Positions 49,729-61,326 of a stretch of 64,000 nucleotides of DNA are shown here, piece after piece; the first letter of the stretch is position 1; each line of letters opens with the position of its first letter. The stretch is from [Haemophilus] felis. Its GTDB lineage: Bacteria > Pseudomonadota > Gammaproteobacteria > Enterobacterales > Pasteurellaceae. The stretch lies in contig MUYB01000012.1 of NCBI GenBank assembly GCA_002015125.1, forward strand, positions 1 to 64,000, read 5' to 3'. The translations under genes were made by a program, and so were the position numbers. The notes under the pieces are model-generated. The model was not told the origin of the DNA, ran no database searches, and saw nothing but the letters and a program-made list of their open reading frames with translations.

Positions 49729-50226
49729 TTATTTGTGAGCACTTATATTGCCTAAATCTTTATCAATAAGATACAGCGCTTTACCGTCGTTACCAAATAA
49801 TTCTAACTTGTCTAGAATAGCGCTAAACAATTTTTCTTCTTCATGTTGTTCTGCCACATACCATTGTAAAAAGTTGAAAGCAGAGTAGTCTTTTTCTTCA
49901 AAAGTTTTACCGACTAATTCATTGATTTTTTGTGTGATCAATTTTTCGTGTTCGTAGGTAGTTTGGATAACTTCTTTCAAAGAAGCATATTGATGTGCTG
50001 GCGCATCAATTTGTTCCACTATGGCTAACGCCCCTGTTTCGCCAAGATAAGTAAATAATTTGCGCATATGTTGCATTTCTTCTGCCGCATGTTCAGCTAA
50101 AAACTTAGCTGTTCCTTCAAAGCCATTTTGTTCACACCAAGCGCTCATTTGTAAATAAAGATTAGAGGAATAAAACTCTAAGTTCATTTGTTTATTTAAT
50201 AAGTCAATTACATTTTGCGATAACAT
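49729..50226 (-). CDS. Non-haem ferritin, second gene of pair
   Basis: The 165-residue bacterial ferritin stores iron in a 24-mer. Ferroxidase ligands are visible: [18 protein letters not shown] (Glu), [13 protein letters not shown] (E..H), and [17 protein letters not shown] (Gln/Glu). It lies 11 bp after the paralogue and shares roughly two thirds of its residues by eye, so the two probably form a mixed shell, as described for the Haemophilus pair. The tail LGNISAHK differs. Confidence 0.92.
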   Translation of the reverse strand: MLSQNVIDLLNKQMNLEFYSSNLYLQMSAWCEQNGFEGTAKFLAEHAAEEMQHMRKLFTYLGETGALAIVEQIDAPAHQYASLKEVIQTTYEHEKLITQKINELVGKTFEEKDYSAFNFLQWYVAEQHEEEKLFSAILDKLELFGNDGKALYLIDKDLGNISAHK

Positions 50227-50237
50227 CTTGATGCTCC

Positions 50238-50726
50238 TTATTCTAAAGTGGCTAAATCACGGTCAATAAAGTATAGAGATTTACCGCTATCACCCAATAA
50301 ATTAAATTTATCTAAAATACCGCTAAACAATTTTTCTTCCTCATGTTGTTCCGCAACATACCATTGTAGGAAGTTGAAGGTAGAGTAGTCTTTTTCTGAA
50401 AAAGTTACTTCCACAAGTTCATTGATTTTTGCAGTAACGTGTTTTTCGTGTTCTAAAATGATTTCAAAGATCTCTTGTAATGAAGAATAATCATTTTTAG
50501 GACCATCAATTTTACCCAATAAAGGCATACTGCCTGTTTCATTAACATAGGTAAATAGTTTTTGCATATGTGCCATTTCTTCATCGGCATGGCGTAATAG
50601 AAATGCGGCTGCACCTTCATAACCTTTATGGGTGCACCAAGCGCTCATTTGTAGATAAACATTAGAAGAATAAAATTCTAAGTTGATTTGCTCGTTTAAT
50701 TTCTGGGTAATCGCTTGACTTAGCAT
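50238..50726 (-). CDS. ftnA: Non-haem ferritin, first gene of pair
   Basis: The 162-residue ferritin has the same ligand set: [44 protein letters not shown] and [17 protein letters not shown]. It is the promoter-proximal gene. The start ATG at 50726 has AAGGAG upstream. The 313 bp to the divergent DAHP synthase gene hold its promoter. No clear Fur box was seen. Confidence 0.92.
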   Translation of the reverse strand: MLSQAITQKLNEQINLEFYSSNVYLQMSAWCTHKGYEGAAAFLLRHADEEMAHMQKLFTYVNETGSMPLLGKIDGPKNDYSSLQEIFEIILEHEKHVTAKINELVEVTFSEKDYSTFNFLQWYVAEQHEEEKLFSGILDKFNLLGDSGKSLYFIDRDLATLE

Positions 50727-50887
50727 AGCTTACTCCTTGAGTAATTGTTAATAAAAAATGAATAACTGAATATATTTTGTTCAGATGTTGGTGACGATTG
50801 TATTCTTGTTATTGAGAATAAGCAAGCATTTTTAATTAAAATTTATTTGTAACCATTTAATTTTTAAGGATTTTTTAATAAAAACTG

Positions 50888-50936
50888 TTCTCATTTAGTT
50901 TGTTGATTGAAACAAATTCTCAATTAGTTTGAGATA
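50888..50936. repeat. Direct 15-bp repeat with internal palindrome upstream of the DAHP synthase gene
   Basis: TTCTCATTTAGTTTG (50888) recurs 29 bp later with one change (TTCTCAATTAGTTTG, 50917). The second copy extends to TCTCAA...TTGAGA, an inverted repeat. The spacing is close to three helical turns, so it may be a tandem binding site. The regulator is unknown. Confidence 0.4.
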
Positions 50937-50964
50937 ATTTTTCTTGCAAGTATTTTTTATTTAA

Positions 50965-50982
50965 TGTAATTTTATTTTTACG
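50965..50982. promoter_or_regulatory. TyrR-type box, weaker
   Basis: TGTAATTTTATTTTTACG fits TGTAAA-N6-TTTACA with two changes. It stands 23 bp from the stronger box. Confidence 0.5.
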
Positions 50983-50987
50983 TTTAG

Positions 50988-51005
50988 TGTAATTATTTTT
51001 TTACA
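50988..51005. promoter_or_regulatory. TyrR-type box, stronger
   Basis: TGTAATTATTTTTTTACA matches TGTAAA-N6-TTTACA at 11 of 12 defined positions and lies 34 bp before the start of the DAHP synthase gene. It supports tyrosine control of this operon. Confidence 0.6.
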
Positions 51006-51039
51006 AATTGAAATCAGTTATACAGTTAAGGAAGAAAGT

Positions 51040-52095
51040 ATGAACAAAGACAGTATTCATAATGTCAATATTGTGGCAGAAAAAGTGTTGATCACTCCTC
51101 ATGAGCTAAAACAGAAGCTCCCGCTGACTTGTAAATTACGTCAACAAATTGAACAGTCTCGTCGAGAAATTGCAGATATTATTCATAAAAAAGATCAGCG
51201 TCTTCTGGTGGTTATTGGGCCTTGTTCTATTCATGATCCTGTGGCGGCGTTAGATTACGCAAAACGATTAAAAGCCTTATCTGATGAATTAAAAGAACAT
51301 ATTTATGTGGTGATGCGAGTTTATTTCGAAAAGCCTCGTACTACAGTGGGTTGGAAAGGGTTAATTAATGATCCGAAAATTGATGGTTCTTTTGATGTGG
51401 AACATGGCTTATTTATCGCGCGTGAGTTGCTATTGGAATTGGCGGAACTCGGTTTACCCCTTGCAACAGAAGCATTAGATCCGATTACACCGCAATATAT
51501 GGCGGATTTATTTAGCTGGTCTGCCATTGGTGCTCGTACTACAGAGTCGCAAACGCACCGTGAAATGTCCTCTGGTTTATCCATGGCGGTAGGTTTTAAA
51601 AATGGTACGGACGGCAGTTTAGCTACCGCTATTAATGCAATGAAAGCGGCGTCTGTTGGGCATAGTTTTATTGGGATAAATCAGCAAGGGCAGGTGAATT
51701 TACTTCACACCGCTGGCAATCCCGATGGACACGTAATTTTACGAGGCGGAAAAACGCCAAATTATCAACCTGAATTTATTAAACAATGTGAGCAAGAGCT
51801 ACAAAAAGCAGGTTTAGAAACGGCGATTATGATTGATTGTAGCCATGGTAATTCTAATAAGGATTATCGTCTGCAGCCGAGCGTAGCAGAAAATGCTATT
51901 GCGCAAATTCTTGCAGGTAACCGCTCTATTATTGGTTTAATGTTGGAAAGTAATTTGTACGCGGGCAATCAAAGTGCGGAGCAACCTTTAAGTGAAATGC
52001 AATATGGTGTATCTATCACCGATGCTTGTATTGATTGGGATACGAGCGAAAAATTATTGCGTGAAATGGCAAGTAAGTTAAGTTCATTAAAATAG
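51040..52095 (+). CDS. aroF: 3-deoxy-7-phosphoheptulonate (DAHP) synthase
   Basis: DAHP synthase starts the shikimate pathway from PEP and erythrose-4-phosphate. The 351-residue class I enzyme has LLVVIGPCSIHDPVAALDYAKRL, VMRVYFEKPRTTVGWKGLINDP, WSAIGARTTESQTHREMSSGLSMAVGFKNGTDG and MIDCSHGNSNKD. The symbol aroF (tyrosine-sensitive) is inferred from tyrA 18 bp downstream and TyrR-type boxes upstream; the sequence motifs alone do not tell AroF from AroG. Confidence 0.9.
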   Translation: MNKDSIHNVNIVAEKVLITPHELKQKLPLTCKLRQQIEQSRREIADIIHKKDQRLLVVIGPCSIHDPVAALDYAKRLKALSDELKEHIYVVMRVYFEKPRTTVGWKGLINDPKIDGSFDVEHGLFIARELLLELAELGLPLATEALDPITPQYMADLFSWSAIGARTTESQTHREMSSGLSMAVGFKNGTDGSLATAINAMKAASVGHSFIGINQQGQVNLLHTAGNPDGHVILRGGKTPNYQPEFIKQCEQELQKAGLETAIMIDCSHGNSNKDYRLQPSVAENAIAQILAGNRSIIGLMLESNLYAGNQSAEQPLSEMQYGVSITDACIDWDTSEKLLREMASKLSSLK

Positions 52096-52113
52096 CGTTA
52101 TTAGGGATATAAA

Positions 52114-53241
52114 ATGACTGAAGGATTAACTCAATTACGTCAACAAATTGATGAAACAGATCAAGCGTTGTTAAATTTGCTAAAACAGCGTTTATCTTTG
52201 GTTAAGCAAGTTGGGGAAGTAAAACATCAACATGGTTTACCTATTTATGCGCCTGAACGAGAAGCTCAGATGTTACAAGCTCGTCGTGAAGAAGCGGAAA
52301 AGATGGGGATTTCTGCTGATTTAATTGAAGATATTTTGCGTCGTGTGATGCGCGAATCTTATATCCGTGAAAATCAATTTGGTTTTAAAACTACAAATCC
52401 AGCTATTCGCAAAATAGTGATTGTCGGCGGTAATGGAAAGTTAGGTGGTTTGTTTGCTCGCTATTTAAAGGCCTCTGGATATTGCATAGGTATTTTAGAT
52501 AAAGATGATTGGCCTCAAGCTCGACAAATTATGCTTGATGCAGATGCTGTGATTGTATCCGTGCCAATTACCCATACTTTAGCAACGATTGAGAAACTTG
52601 CGCCTTATTTAAAGGAAAATATGTTGATCGCTGATCTAACTTCGGTGAAAAAAGCACCATTACAAAAAATGCTTGAAGTGCATCAGGGGGCTGTTGTTGG
52701 GTTACATCCGATGTTTGCCGCTGATATTACGAGCATGGCGAAGCAAGTTGTTGCTTGTTGTGAAGGGCGTTTTATGGAGCGTGCTCAATGGCTATTAGCA
52801 CAAATCCAAATATGGGGAGCTAAAATTCAGCATATTAGCGCCGTTGAGCATGATCAGAGTATGACTTATATTCAGGCGCTACGCCATTTTTCTACCTTCG
52901 TGGCTGGGTTGCATCTTTCTCGTCAACCTGTGCAACTTGCCAAATTATTAGCCCTCTCTTCACCGATTTATCGATTGGAACTCGCCATGATCGGCCGTTT
53001 ATTTGCACAAGATGCGGAGCTTTATGCGGATATTATTTCAGATAAGCCAGAAAATGTAGAAGTGATTGAAAGTCTGACCCAATGTTATGAAGAAAGCTTA
53101 AAATTATTTCAGCAAGGCGATAAAACGCGTTTTATTCAACAGTTCGCTGAGGTTCGTCAATGGTTTGGTGAGTATTCCCAACAATTTTTGAAAGAAAGTC
53201 GTCAGTTGCTACAACAAGCGCAAGATTCTAGAGTTGATTAA
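52114..53241 (+). CDS. tyrA: Bifunctional chorismate mutase / prephenate dehydrogenase (T-protein)
   Basis: TyrA carries out both steps from chorismate to 4-hydroxyphenylpyruvate. Residues 1-90 are an AroQ chorismate mutase (LRQQIDETDQALLNLLKQRLSLVKQVGEVK). Then follows the NAD domain IVIVGGNGKLGGLFARYLKASGY with the dehydrogenase residues GLHPMFAADI and VEHDQSMTYIQALRHFSTF. The 375-residue length equals the E. coli T-protein. It ends the operon before a strong terminator. Confidence 0.96.
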   Translation: MTEGLTQLRQQIDETDQALLNLLKQRLSLVKQVGEVKHQHGLPIYAPEREAQMLQARREEAEKMGISADLIEDILRRVMRESYIRENQFGFKTTNPAIRKIVIVGGNGKLGGLFARYLKASGYCIGILDKDDWPQARQIMLDADAVIVSVPITHTLATIEKLAPYLKENMLIADLTSVKKAPLQKMLEVHQGAVVGLHPMFAADITSMAKQVVACCEGRFMERAQWLLAQIQIWGAKIQHISAVEHDQSMTYIQALRHFSTFVAGLHLSRQPVQLAKLLALSSPIYRLELAMIGRLFAQDAELYADIISDKPENVEVIESLTQCYEESLKLFQQGDKTRFIQQFAEVRQWFGEYSQQFLKESRQLLQQAQDSRVD

Positions 53242-53262
53242 GCAAGGATTGCCTTAGATAAA

Positions 53263-53296
53263 AAATAGGCGGTAAGTTTTCCTTTACCGCCTATTT
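53263..53296. terminator. Bidirectional terminator between tyrA and dolP
   Basis: AAATAGGCGGTAA pairs with TTTACCGCCTATTT, with A and T runs on the two sides. It serves both convergent genes. Confidence 0.8.
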
Positions 53297-53303
53297 AAAA
53301 TTC

Positions 53304-53891
53304 TTAATTGAGATAATGTAAAACATTCAGCACTTTTTTCGGTCTGACGGAAACTTGGCTTGCGATGCTAAGAATGGCATCTGCTTGCTGTTTAGTAACA
53401 TTTCCCATAATAAAGGTTTCGTTATTTTCAGTAATCACCTTCACTTGATTCATTTTCACTCTAGAGTCTAACAATAATTTTGATTTGATCTCTGAGGTGA
53501 TGAGCCCATCTCTAGCAATTTGTGTTGCTGAAATCTTGTTGCCTACACGCATTTCGTTAATAACTTTATTCACGCCCTCTACACCTTCAGTCAAACTTGT
53601 AACTAGCTCAATAGTATTCTGACTTGGTGCTTGGCCTATAAGTAGCACTTTACCGCCGTAAGAAACAATATTCACTCTAGCTTCTGATTTAATTTGCGGA
53701 TCTTTCATGACTGAAAATCTAATTTTCTCTTCTAAGGTTTCATCATCAATTTGAGTACCTACAGTTCTAGGATCGGTGGCAACTTTTGTTGCAACTGCAA
53801 CTCCACCGGCAATGACAGCAGCGGTGCAACCTTGCAATAAGACAGCTGAACCAAGAATTAAAGATAAGGCTTTGAATTTATTCAGTTTCAT
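53304..53891 (-). CDS. dolP: Division/outer-membrane stress-associated lipoprotein DolP (two BON domains)
   Basis: The 195-residue protein has a lipoprotein signal (LSLILGSAVLLQGC, lipobox LLQGC) and two BON domains, DDETLEEKIRFSVMKDPQIK...VLLIGQAPS and ITSEIKSKLLLDSRVKMNQV...FIMGNVTKQQAD. DolP supports outer-membrane integrity and peptidoglycan amidase control at the division site in E. coli. I chose the ATG at 53891 because it opens directly on the signal peptide. It is the last gene of lpoA-yraN-diaA-dolP. Confidence 0.93.
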   Translation of the reverse strand: MKLNKFKALSLILGSAVLLQGCTAAVIAGGVAVATKVATDPRTVGTQIDDETLEEKIRFSVMKDPQIKSEARVNIVSYGGKVLLIGQAPSQNTIELVTSLTEGVEGVNKVINEMRVGNKISATQIARDGLITSEIKSKLLLDSRVKMNQVKVITENNETFIMGNVTKQQADAILSIASQVSVRPKKVLNVLHYLN

Positions 53892-53953
53892 ATGAGTTCT
53901 CCATATTTGAATGAGGCGCGTTAATTGTGTTCTGTTTAATCTTATTGTCAAGC

Positions 53954-54541
53954 TTAACTTTGTGAAAACAACTGATAATCAATGAGTTCACAAATAGCGT
54001 TAAGAATGAAGCAATGATTTTCGATAATTCGGCTTTCTTTAGTATGAGGCACGCTAATTTCAATATCTTGTTCCGTTAAAAAGCCTTGAATATATTCGCT
54101 TTCTGCACCAGTTAAGGCGATAACTTCAATTTTTTTATTTGACGCACTAGAAATTACTTGGGTAAGCATATTATTAGGTTTATCTAAGGGATAAAAAATA
54201 ACTAGCAGATCTCCCCCTTGAGAAATGGCATTAAATTGACGCTGTAAAAAAGTTTCTTGCGTGTGATCGGACATCGCAACGGCGTTAACAGCATTATCTA
54301 ATTGAAGCAGTACAGAGGGAAAACTAGGGCGAGCTAGTTCATAGCGATTTAATAAATTGGCAACGAGTAGTTGAGCATTAATGTACGAGCGCCCTTCTGC
54401 ACAAACAATAATTTTATTTCCTTTGAGCAGGCAATCTATGATTTTTTGTGTTGCACTTTGTATTCTCTCAGGTAGTAAGCTGGAGGCAGATATTTGTGTT
54501 TGGATATTTTCGGTATAAAGATCTTTAATTTTATCTAACAT
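53954..54541 (-). CDS. diaA: DnaA initiator-associating protein DiaA
   Basis: DiaA, a SIS-fold phosphosugar-isomerase relative, binds DnaA and promotes timely initiation in E. coli. The 195-residue protein starts MLDKIKDLYTENIQTQISAS (ATG at 54541, 4 bp after yraN). SIS motifs are NKIIVCAEGRSYINAQLLVANLLNRYE and GGDLLVIFYPLDKPN. The usual CGNGxS loop reads CAEGRS here. Residues PHTKESRIIENHCFILNAICELID close the domain. Confidence 0.92.
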   Translation of the reverse strand: MLDKIKDLYTENIQTQISASSLLPERIQSATQKIIDCLLKGNKIIVCAEGRSYINAQLLVANLLNRYELARPSFPSVLLQLDNAVNAVAMSDHTQETFLQRQFNAISQGGDLLVIFYPLDKPNNMLTQVISSASNKKIEVIALTGAESEYIQGFLTEQDIEISVPHTKESRIIENHCFILNAICELIDYQLFSQS

Positions 54542-54545
54542 AATT

Positions 54546-54905
54546 TTAATCAAGAAAGTTATTAATCCATTGAATGTCGTTTTCATCTTTGCCAAAGGCA
54601 ACTAAATCAAAACGGCAATCCGCATCTTCTAAACTTTGATCGCGTTGCGCTAACCATAAATTGGCAGCATCTAACCATTTTTGTTGTTTGTGCCAGTCAA
54701 CGCTGTCTATAGCAGAACCAAATCGATCATTTTTGCGTTGGCGAACTTCAACAAATACAATAGTTTGTTGATCAAGCATAATGAGATCTAATTCTCCGCA
54801 TTTAAAAGATTGGTTGGCGGCAAGAAAGGTTAAACCTTGAGACTCCAAAAAGAGGCGAGCTTTTTGTTCAAACTTCGCCCCTTGTTGACGTTTTAGAGAA
54901 AACAT
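54546..54905 (-). CDS. yraN: YraN family endonuclease-like protein (UPF0102)
   Basis: The 119-residue protein has the restriction-endonuclease-like core: [27 protein letters not shown] and [15 protein letters not shown] (ELD...EVR matches the D-(E/Q)xK-like site). Function is unproven. It lies 2 bp after lpoA and 4 bp before diaA in the conserved lpoA-yraN-diaA-dolP cluster. Confidence 0.9.
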   Translation of the reverse strand: MFSLKRQQGAKFEQKARLFLESQGLTFLAANQSFKCGELDLIMLDQQTIVFVEVRQRKNDRFGSAIDSVDWHKQQKWLDAANLWLAQRDQSLEDADCRFDLVAFGKDENDIQWINNFLD

Positions 54906-54907
54906 AA

Positions 54908-56632
54908 TTAATTTAGTGGCGTGATATTACCATTTTGGTATTGGAACCAGGTCATATCACGTTCAATATTACAATTGGTACCCGCTTTGAGCTTGCCGGT
55001 TAGACCGCTTACTTCATAGCCTGGAATTTGACGTAATTCATTAAAGTGATTAATTAATAACCAAGCATCAGCGCCCATTGCGTATAAGCGCATTAATGAA
55101 TAATCATTATTGGTGAGTTTGGCAATTTTTTTCACGTCGTTAGAAGTCATATCATTAAAGAATGGAATATCGCTAAATAAAACGCCTTCTGCTAATGAAC
55201 GGAATTCTGCGCCTATGTTGCTAGAATGGCCGCGTGAATTACTATAAAGCTTGATATTTCTTCCACTGTTGTCTATCGCCGTTTTGATTTCTGCCAGTTG
55301 TTCTGGATTGGTGATCACCAAATAAACCGCTTGAACCTCATTAGTATTTGCTTCGGCATTTTGGAAACTGATCTCTGTTGCTTGGTTATAGAAACGAATA
55401 TTGGCATCGGTAGCTGCTAATTGTTGCCAGCGCATATTAAATGCTGAAGCCGTGCGTTGTCCCAAATCATTTTGTGGCACAAAGACAAGAGGATTGCGCA
55501 AGCCTTCGTTCCAAATTCGATTTGCCGCAGATTCTGCTTCATCTTCTGGCGACAATCCGTAATAACACATTTGCGGAATACTTTTTTCATTATTGGTTGA
55601 ATTAAGAGCTAATACATTTAATCCTTGAGCTAGTGTTGCATTATTAATTAAGGTATCTACATTGCGTTTTTGTAATGGACCAACGATGTGCGTAATACCC
55701 GCTTGTTTCACTTGAGTCAAAATATCTTCCAAGCTAGTTTCGATTGTATCGAAAATCTGTACATTTACTATGGCATCGCCTTTAGCGGCATCAAAACCAG
55801 CTTTGACAGTTTTACCAATTAATTGGTTACCGCTCATCGGTAATAGTAACGCCACTTGCGAAAGCTGGGTTTGTTGGAAATTGAGCAAGCCACGCAATTC
55901 TGTTGGCATTAAATGATTCGCTGGGTGGTTAGGGTAGTAAGTTTGCCATTGTGAAATGCCTTGGCTCAGTTGATTCGGTGTATAAAGAAATTGGTTATAA
56001 AGCTGAGTTAAATTAATCCAGCCTGCTAGTGTAGCGTCACCTTCGGTATTTGTACTATTTATAATGCCTTGATTGGCTTGACGTAATAACGCCCAAGTGC
56101 GATCAATATTTGCTCGTTTGCGTTGCACATCCGTTAAAAATTGTTCTGCTTTAATATTCGCTTTAACGGCGTTAATCACATCATAACGATTTTGTGCAAT
56201 GCGAGAGAAAACATCATAGTAACGAGCAGATTGTGAAGCACTTAAGGTTGTTTTATCTAAGCTAAGTAACAGTTGTTCTGCTTGGGTGTTGCGGTTTTGT
56301 AGGGCGAGAATATTGGCTTCAATGATGCTTTTATCTAGCAATTGTTCTGGCGTAAGATCTTTTAATTCCGCTAACAAGGCTTGCGCTTGGCGTAGTTTAT
56401 TTTCTTCTAACATTACGCGAGCTGCGAGTAGTTTATAAGTTTGTTGTTCATCGAATTTTTGCGCTTGATAGATTTTATTAATATAAAAATCTGAGCTAGC
56501 GTTTGCATCTTGTTGCAACATACTTTCACTTGCATTTCCAAAGAAATTCGCGGTACAAGCACTTAATAATGCACTGAACAAAATAGGGATTAATCGTTTT
56601 TTAAAATGAGAAGGTTGTAATAGAATAGACAT
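54908..56632 (-). CDS. lpoA: Penicillin-binding protein activator LpoA
   Basis: LpoA is an outer-membrane lipoprotein that activates PBP1a; it is essential or important in H. influenzae. The 574-residue protein starts at ATG 56632 ([14 protein letters not shown]), with a lipobox ALLSAC. The N-terminal half is a TPR-like helical domain ([23 protein letters not shown]). The C-terminal half is a periplasmic-binding fold ([52 protein letters not shown]). It diverges from rsmI. Confidence 0.94.
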   Translation of the reverse strand: MSILLQPSHFKKRLIPILFSALLSACTANFFGNASESMLQQDANASSDFYINKIYQAQKFDEQQTYKLLAARVMLEENKLRQAQALLAELKDLTPEQLLDKSIIEANILALQNRNTQAEQLLLSLDKTTLSASQSARYYDVFSRIAQNRYDVINAVKANIKAEQFLTDVQRKRANIDRTWALLRQANQGIINSTNTEGDATLAGWINLTQLYNQFLYTPNQLSQGISQWQTYYPNHPANHLMPTELRGLLNFQQTQLSQVALLLPMSGNQLIGKTVKAGFDAAKGDAIVNVQIFDTIETSLEDILTQVKQAGITHIVGPLQKRNVDTLINNATLAQGLNVLALNSTNNEKSIPQMCYYGLSPEDEAESAANRIWNEGLRNPLVFVPQNDLGQRTASAFNMRWQQLAATDANIRFYNQATEISFQNAEANTNEVQAVYLVITNPEQLAEIKTAIDNSGRNIKLYSNSRGHSSNIGAEFRSLAEGVLFSDIPFFNDMTSNDVKKIAKLTNNDYSLMRLYAMGADAWLLINHFNELRQIPGYEVSGLTGKLKAGTNCNIERDMTWFQYQNGNITPLN

Positions 56633-56707
56633 AATAGCTCCTGTATTAACCACAATTGCAGGATCTTACTTATCTCATCTCCTAAAATCAAATAAAAGAA
56701 TGACGAA

Positions 56708-57553
56708 ATGGACAATTTAACTGGCATTTTATATATCGTAGCGACACCCATTGGAAACTTACAAGACATTACGCAACGCGCTTTAGATACCTTAGCAAAA
56801 GTGGATTTAATTGCCGCAGAAGACACTCGTCATAGCGGATTATTGCTCAATCATTATGGCATTAAGAAGCCATTTTTTGCCTTGCATGATCATAATGAGC
56901 AACAAAAGGCCGAATTATTGGTGGGTAAGCTTCAACAAGGGCAACATATTGCGCTGATTTCCGATGCAGGAACGCCGTTGATTAGCGATCCTGGTTTTCA
57001 TTTGGTGCGTCAATGTCGTCAAGCAGGTATTCGCGTGGTGCCAATTCCGGGTGCCTGTGCGGCGATAACCGCACTCTGTGCTTCGGGGATTGCCTCGGAT
57101 CGTTTTTGTTTTGAGGGCTTTTTGCCAGCCAAAAGCAAGGCTCGCTGCGATAAATTGCAATTGCTTGTAAAGGAAGAACGCACCTTAATTTTTTACGAAT
57201 CAACTCATCGCATTTTAGATACTTTGAAGGATATGTTGAACGTATTTGGCAGCGAACGCTATGTGGTGCTGGCACGAGAAATCACCAAAACTTGGGAAAC
57301 TATCGCAGGCGATAAATTAGCACCATTAATTGAATGGCTACAACAGGATTCAAATCGCACCAAAGGGGAAATGGTACTGATTGTAGAAGGCTATGAAAAT
57401 GTGGATGAAGGGGAATTTGATCCAATTGCCTTAAAAGCATTAGCGCTGTTACAGCAAGAATTACCGTTAAAAAAAGCGGCTGCCATCGTGGCGGAATTAT
57501 ATGGTTATAAGAAAAATGCGTTATACCAATATGGGCTAGAAAATCCGCAATAA
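56708..57553 (+). CDS. rsmI: 16S rRNA (cytidine-1402-2'-O)-methyltransferase
   Basis: RsmI methylates the ribose of C1402. The 281-residue tetrapyrrole-methylase-fold protein has [56 protein letters not shown] and [18 protein letters not shown]. It diverges from lpoA with 75 bp between the starts, as in H. influenzae. Confidence 0.95.
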   Translation: MDNLTGILYIVATPIGNLQDITQRALDTLAKVDLIAAEDTRHSGLLLNHYGIKKPFFALHDHNEQQKAELLVGKLQQGQHIALISDAGTPLISDPGFHLVRQCRQAGIRVVPIPGACAAITALCASGIASDRFCFEGFLPAKSKARCDKLQLLVKEERTLIFYESTHRILDTLKDMLNVFGSERYVVLAREITKTWETIAGDKLAPLIEWLQQDSNRTKGEMVLIVEGYENVDEGEFDPIALKALALLQQELPLKKAAAIVAELYGYKKNALYQYGLENPQ

Positions 57554-57644
57554 TCTTGTGATTTTCTCGCGCAGAGCCTTATATCCTTACTGGGATCCGT
57601 GTATAATTTCCAACATTTTTAGTCAAGTTTAATGGAAGTGAATT

Positions 57645-58265
57645 ATGAGTCAGTTTTTTTATATTCACCCTGATAATCCGCAACCGCGTTTAATTAATCA
57701 AGCGGTTGATATTTTACGACGTGGTGGCATTATCGTTTATCCTACTGATTCTGGTTATGCTTTAGGTTGTATGTTAGGTGATAAGCACGCAATGGATCGT
57801 ATTTTGACCATTCGGCAGTTGCCCGAAAATCACAATTTTACCCTCGTGTGCAGTGATTTATCGGAGCTGTCCATTTACGCTAATGTCAACAATCAAGCCT
57901 ATCGCCTAATCAAAAACAACACGCCAGGGCGTTACACCTTTATTTTGACTGCCACTAAAGAATTGCCACGCCGACTGATGACTTCAAAACGCAAAACCAT
58001 TGGTATTCGAGTGCCTGATAATCAAATATGTTTAGATCTTTTGAAAACCCTAGGTGAACCTATTTTATCTTGTTCATTGATTTTAGATGATAGCGAGATA
58101 ACTCAATCCGATCCTGAGGAAATTAGAGAGCGTTTAGAGCATCAAGTGGATTTAATTATTCACGGCGGTTATCTTGGGCAAGAGCCGACGACGGTAATTG
58201 ATCTAACTGAAGATTCGCCTTCCATTATTCGTGTTGGCAGCGGCGACACCACGCCATTTAACTAG
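57645..58265 (+). CDS. yciO: YciO family Sua5/YrdC-domain protein
   Basis: The 206-residue protein has the YrdC fold that binds nucleotide and RNA: LINQAVDILRRGGIIVYPTDSGYALGC, IRQLPENHNFTLVCSDLSELS, NNTPGRYTFILTATKELPRRL and KTIGIRVPDN. YciO is a TsaC paralogue; whether it makes threonylcarbamoyl-AMP here is not shown. It begins a run yciO-rluB-cysB-dapD on the plus strand. Confidence 0.9.
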   Translation: MSQFFYIHPDNPQPRLINQAVDILRRGGIIVYPTDSGYALGCMLGDKHAMDRILTIRQLPENHNFTLVCSDLSELSIYANVNNQAYRLIKNNTPGRYTFILTATKELPRRLMTSKRKTIGIRVPDNQICLDLLKTLGEPILSCSLILDDSEITQSDPEEIRERLEHQVDLIIHGGYLGQEPTTVIDLTEDSPSIIRVGSGDTTPFN

Positions 58266-58323
58266 AATTTCCCTTATTTATTTAATTTAATCAAGACGCT
58301 TGTGAAAGCGACAACGAGGAATT

Positions 58324-59310
58324 ATGAAATCAAATCAAACTTTTTCGCCTGCGAAAAAAAACGCAGCATCCCCCAAAAAGCCATCTCAATCTCCCCGATT
58401 AGAGACAAAAAAAACACAGCCTAAGGGCGAGAGCGTCGCCACCAAATCCGCTATCAAAGGCGAAAAACTGCAAAAAGTACTTGCTCGAGCAGGGCAAGGA
58501 TCTCGCCGTGAAATTGAAGCGATGATTGCGGCTAACCGAGTTAGTGTGGACGGTAAAATGGCGACGCTTGGCGACCGTGTGGACGTGCATTCGGGGGTGA
58601 AAATTCGCATTGATGGGCATATCGTCAATCTCACGCAAGCTCAAAAAGAAATGTGTCGAGTGCTAATGTATTACAAACCTGAAGGGGAGCTTTGCACACG
58701 CCATGATCCTGAAGGGCGTGCCACGGTATTTGACCGATTACCGCGTTTAACAGGTTCTCGTTGGATTGCCGTTGGACGTTTGGATATAAATACTTCTGGA
58801 TTGTTGTTATTTACCACGGACGGTGAATTGGCAAACCGCTTAATGCATCCAAGTCGTGAAATTGAACGTGAATATTCCGTACGTGTATTCGGGCAAGTGG
58901 ATGACGCAATGTTGCATCGCTTGAAAAAAGGCGTGCAGTTGGAAGATGGTCCAGCGAATTTTAAAGACATCAAATTTGCAGGCGGCGTGGGCATAAATCA
59001 ATGGTTCGATGTTACTTTAATGGAAGGTCGTAATCGAGAAGTGCGCCGTTTATGGGAATCTCAAGGGGTGCAAGTAAGTCGTTTGATCCGCATTCGTTAC
59101 GGTAATATTTCTCTGATGAAATCTTTGCCGCGTGGGGGCTGGGAAGAATTAGAATTAAGCCAAGTAAACTATTTGCGTGAGCTTGTGGATTTAGATCCTG
59201 AAGTGGAAACGAAGCTTGATGTAACTAAACCTCGTCGTCGTGCTAAAACAGGGCAAATTCGTAAGGCGGTAAAACGTTATTCTGAATTAAGTAAACGCTA
59301 CAAAAAATAA
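58324..59310 (+). CDS. rluB: 23S rRNA pseudouridine-2605 synthase
   Basis: RluB isomerises U2605 in 23S rRNA. The 328-residue protein has a lysine-rich disordered N-terminus (about 45 residues), an S4 domain ([31 protein letters not shown]) and the RsuA-type catalytic domain with Asp in [39 protein letters not shown] follows. The basic C-terminal tail ends SELSKRYKK. Confidence 0.94.
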   Translation: MKSNQTFSPAKKNAASPKKPSQSPRLETKKTQPKGESVATKSAIKGEKLQKVLARAGQGSRREIEAMIAANRVSVDGKMATLGDRVDVHSGVKIRIDGHIVNLTQAQKEMCRVLMYYKPEGELCTRHDPEGRATVFDRLPRLTGSRWIAVGRLDINTSGLLLFTTDGELANRLMHPSREIEREYSVRVFGQVDDAMLHRLKKGVQLEDGPANFKDIKFAGGVGINQWFDVTLMEGRNREVRRLWESQGVQVSRLIRIRYGNISLMKSLPRGGWEELELSQVNYLRELVDLDPEVETKLDVTKPRRRAKTGQIRKAVKRYSELSKRYKK

Positions 59311-59319
59311 GTGGGGTAA

Positions 59320-60300
<981 letters not shown>

Positions 60301-60352
60301 GTGCATCGCTGATTATTTTTTAAATTAATTGACTAAGTAAGAAGGAAACATT

Positions 60353-61177
60353 ATGTCATTACAAACCATCATCGAAGCGGCATTTGAACGCCGTGCAGAA
60401 ATCACCCCAAAAACCGTAGATGCTGAAACCCGTGCGGCGGTGCAAGAAGTTATCGACGGATTAGACAGCGGTAAATACCGTGTGGCTGAAAAAATCGACG
60501 GCGAATGGGTTACCCATCAATGGTTAAAGAAAGCGGTATTGCTTTCATTCCGCATTAACGATAACGAAATTATCGACGGTGCCGAAACCAAATACTACGA
60601 CAAAGTGCCACTCAAGTTTGCCGACTACACCGAAGAACGCTTCAAACAAGAAGGTTTCCGTGTGGTGCCATCTGCCACCGTGCGTAAAGGGGCGTACATT
60701 GCGAAAAACACCGTGTTAATGCCATCTTATGTCAACATCGGGGCTTATGTGGGCGAAGGCACAATGGTGGACACTTGGGCAACGGTGGGGTCTTGTGCCC
60801 AAATCGGTAAAAACGTTCACCTTTCAGGCGGCGTGGGCATCGGTGGTGTGTTAGAGCCACTTCAAGCAAACCCAACCATTATCGGCGACAACTGCTTTAT
60901 TGGTGCACGTTCTGAAGTGGTGGAAGGTGTGATCGTGGAAGACGGTTGCGTGATCTCAATGGGTGTGTTTATCGGTCAATCCACCCGAATTTACGACCGT
61001 GAAACGGGCGAAATCCACTACGGACGTGTGCCAGCAGGCTCTGTGGTGGTATCAGGTAGCCTTCCGTCAAAATGCGGTAAATACAGCTTATACTGTGCGG
61101 TTATCGTGAAAAAAGTGGATGCCAAAACCCTAGGTAAAGTGGGTATCAACGAATTATTGCGTGCGATTGACGAGTAA
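60353..61177 (+). CDS. dapD: 2,3,4,5-tetrahydropyridine-2,6-dicarboxylate N-succinyltransferase
   Basis: DapD succinylates tetrahydrodipicolinate on the way to diaminopimelate and lysine. The 274-residue protein has the left-handed beta-helix of hexapeptide repeats ([57 protein letters not shown]) and [29 protein letters not shown]. Codon choice is markedly G/C-ending compared with neighbours, which fits high expression. A strong terminator follows. Confidence 0.96.
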   Translation: MSLQTIIEAAFERRAEITPKTVDAETRAAVQEVIDGLDSGKYRVAEKIDGEWVTHQWLKKAVLLSFRINDNEIIDGAETKYYDKVPLKFADYTEERFKQEGFRVVPSATVRKGAYIAKNTVLMPSYVNIGAYVGEGTMVDTWATVGSCAQIGKNVHLSGGVGIGGVLEPLQANPTIIGDNCFIGARSEVVEGVIVEDGCVISMGVFIGQSTRIYDRETGEIHYGRVPAGSVVVSGSLPSKCGKYSLYCAVIVKKVDAKTLGKVGINELLRAIDE

Positions 61178-61197
61178 GTATTCGCTTTGATCTGAAG

Positions 61198-61229
61198 ACA
61201 CCGCCTCCATTTCAAGGCGGTGTTTTTTT
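61198..61229 (+). terminator. Terminator of dapD
   Basis: ACACCGCC pairs with GGCGGTGT around a 10-nt loop and is followed by TTTTTT. Confidence 0.85.
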
Positions 61230-61326
61230 GTTTCTTTTTTGCAATGAACGATTAAATAATGTTCGCGCTTCTCATTGAGTTTTGCTAGAATCCGCAAGAA
61301 AAACATCTCGTCTTTATCCCTGTTTT

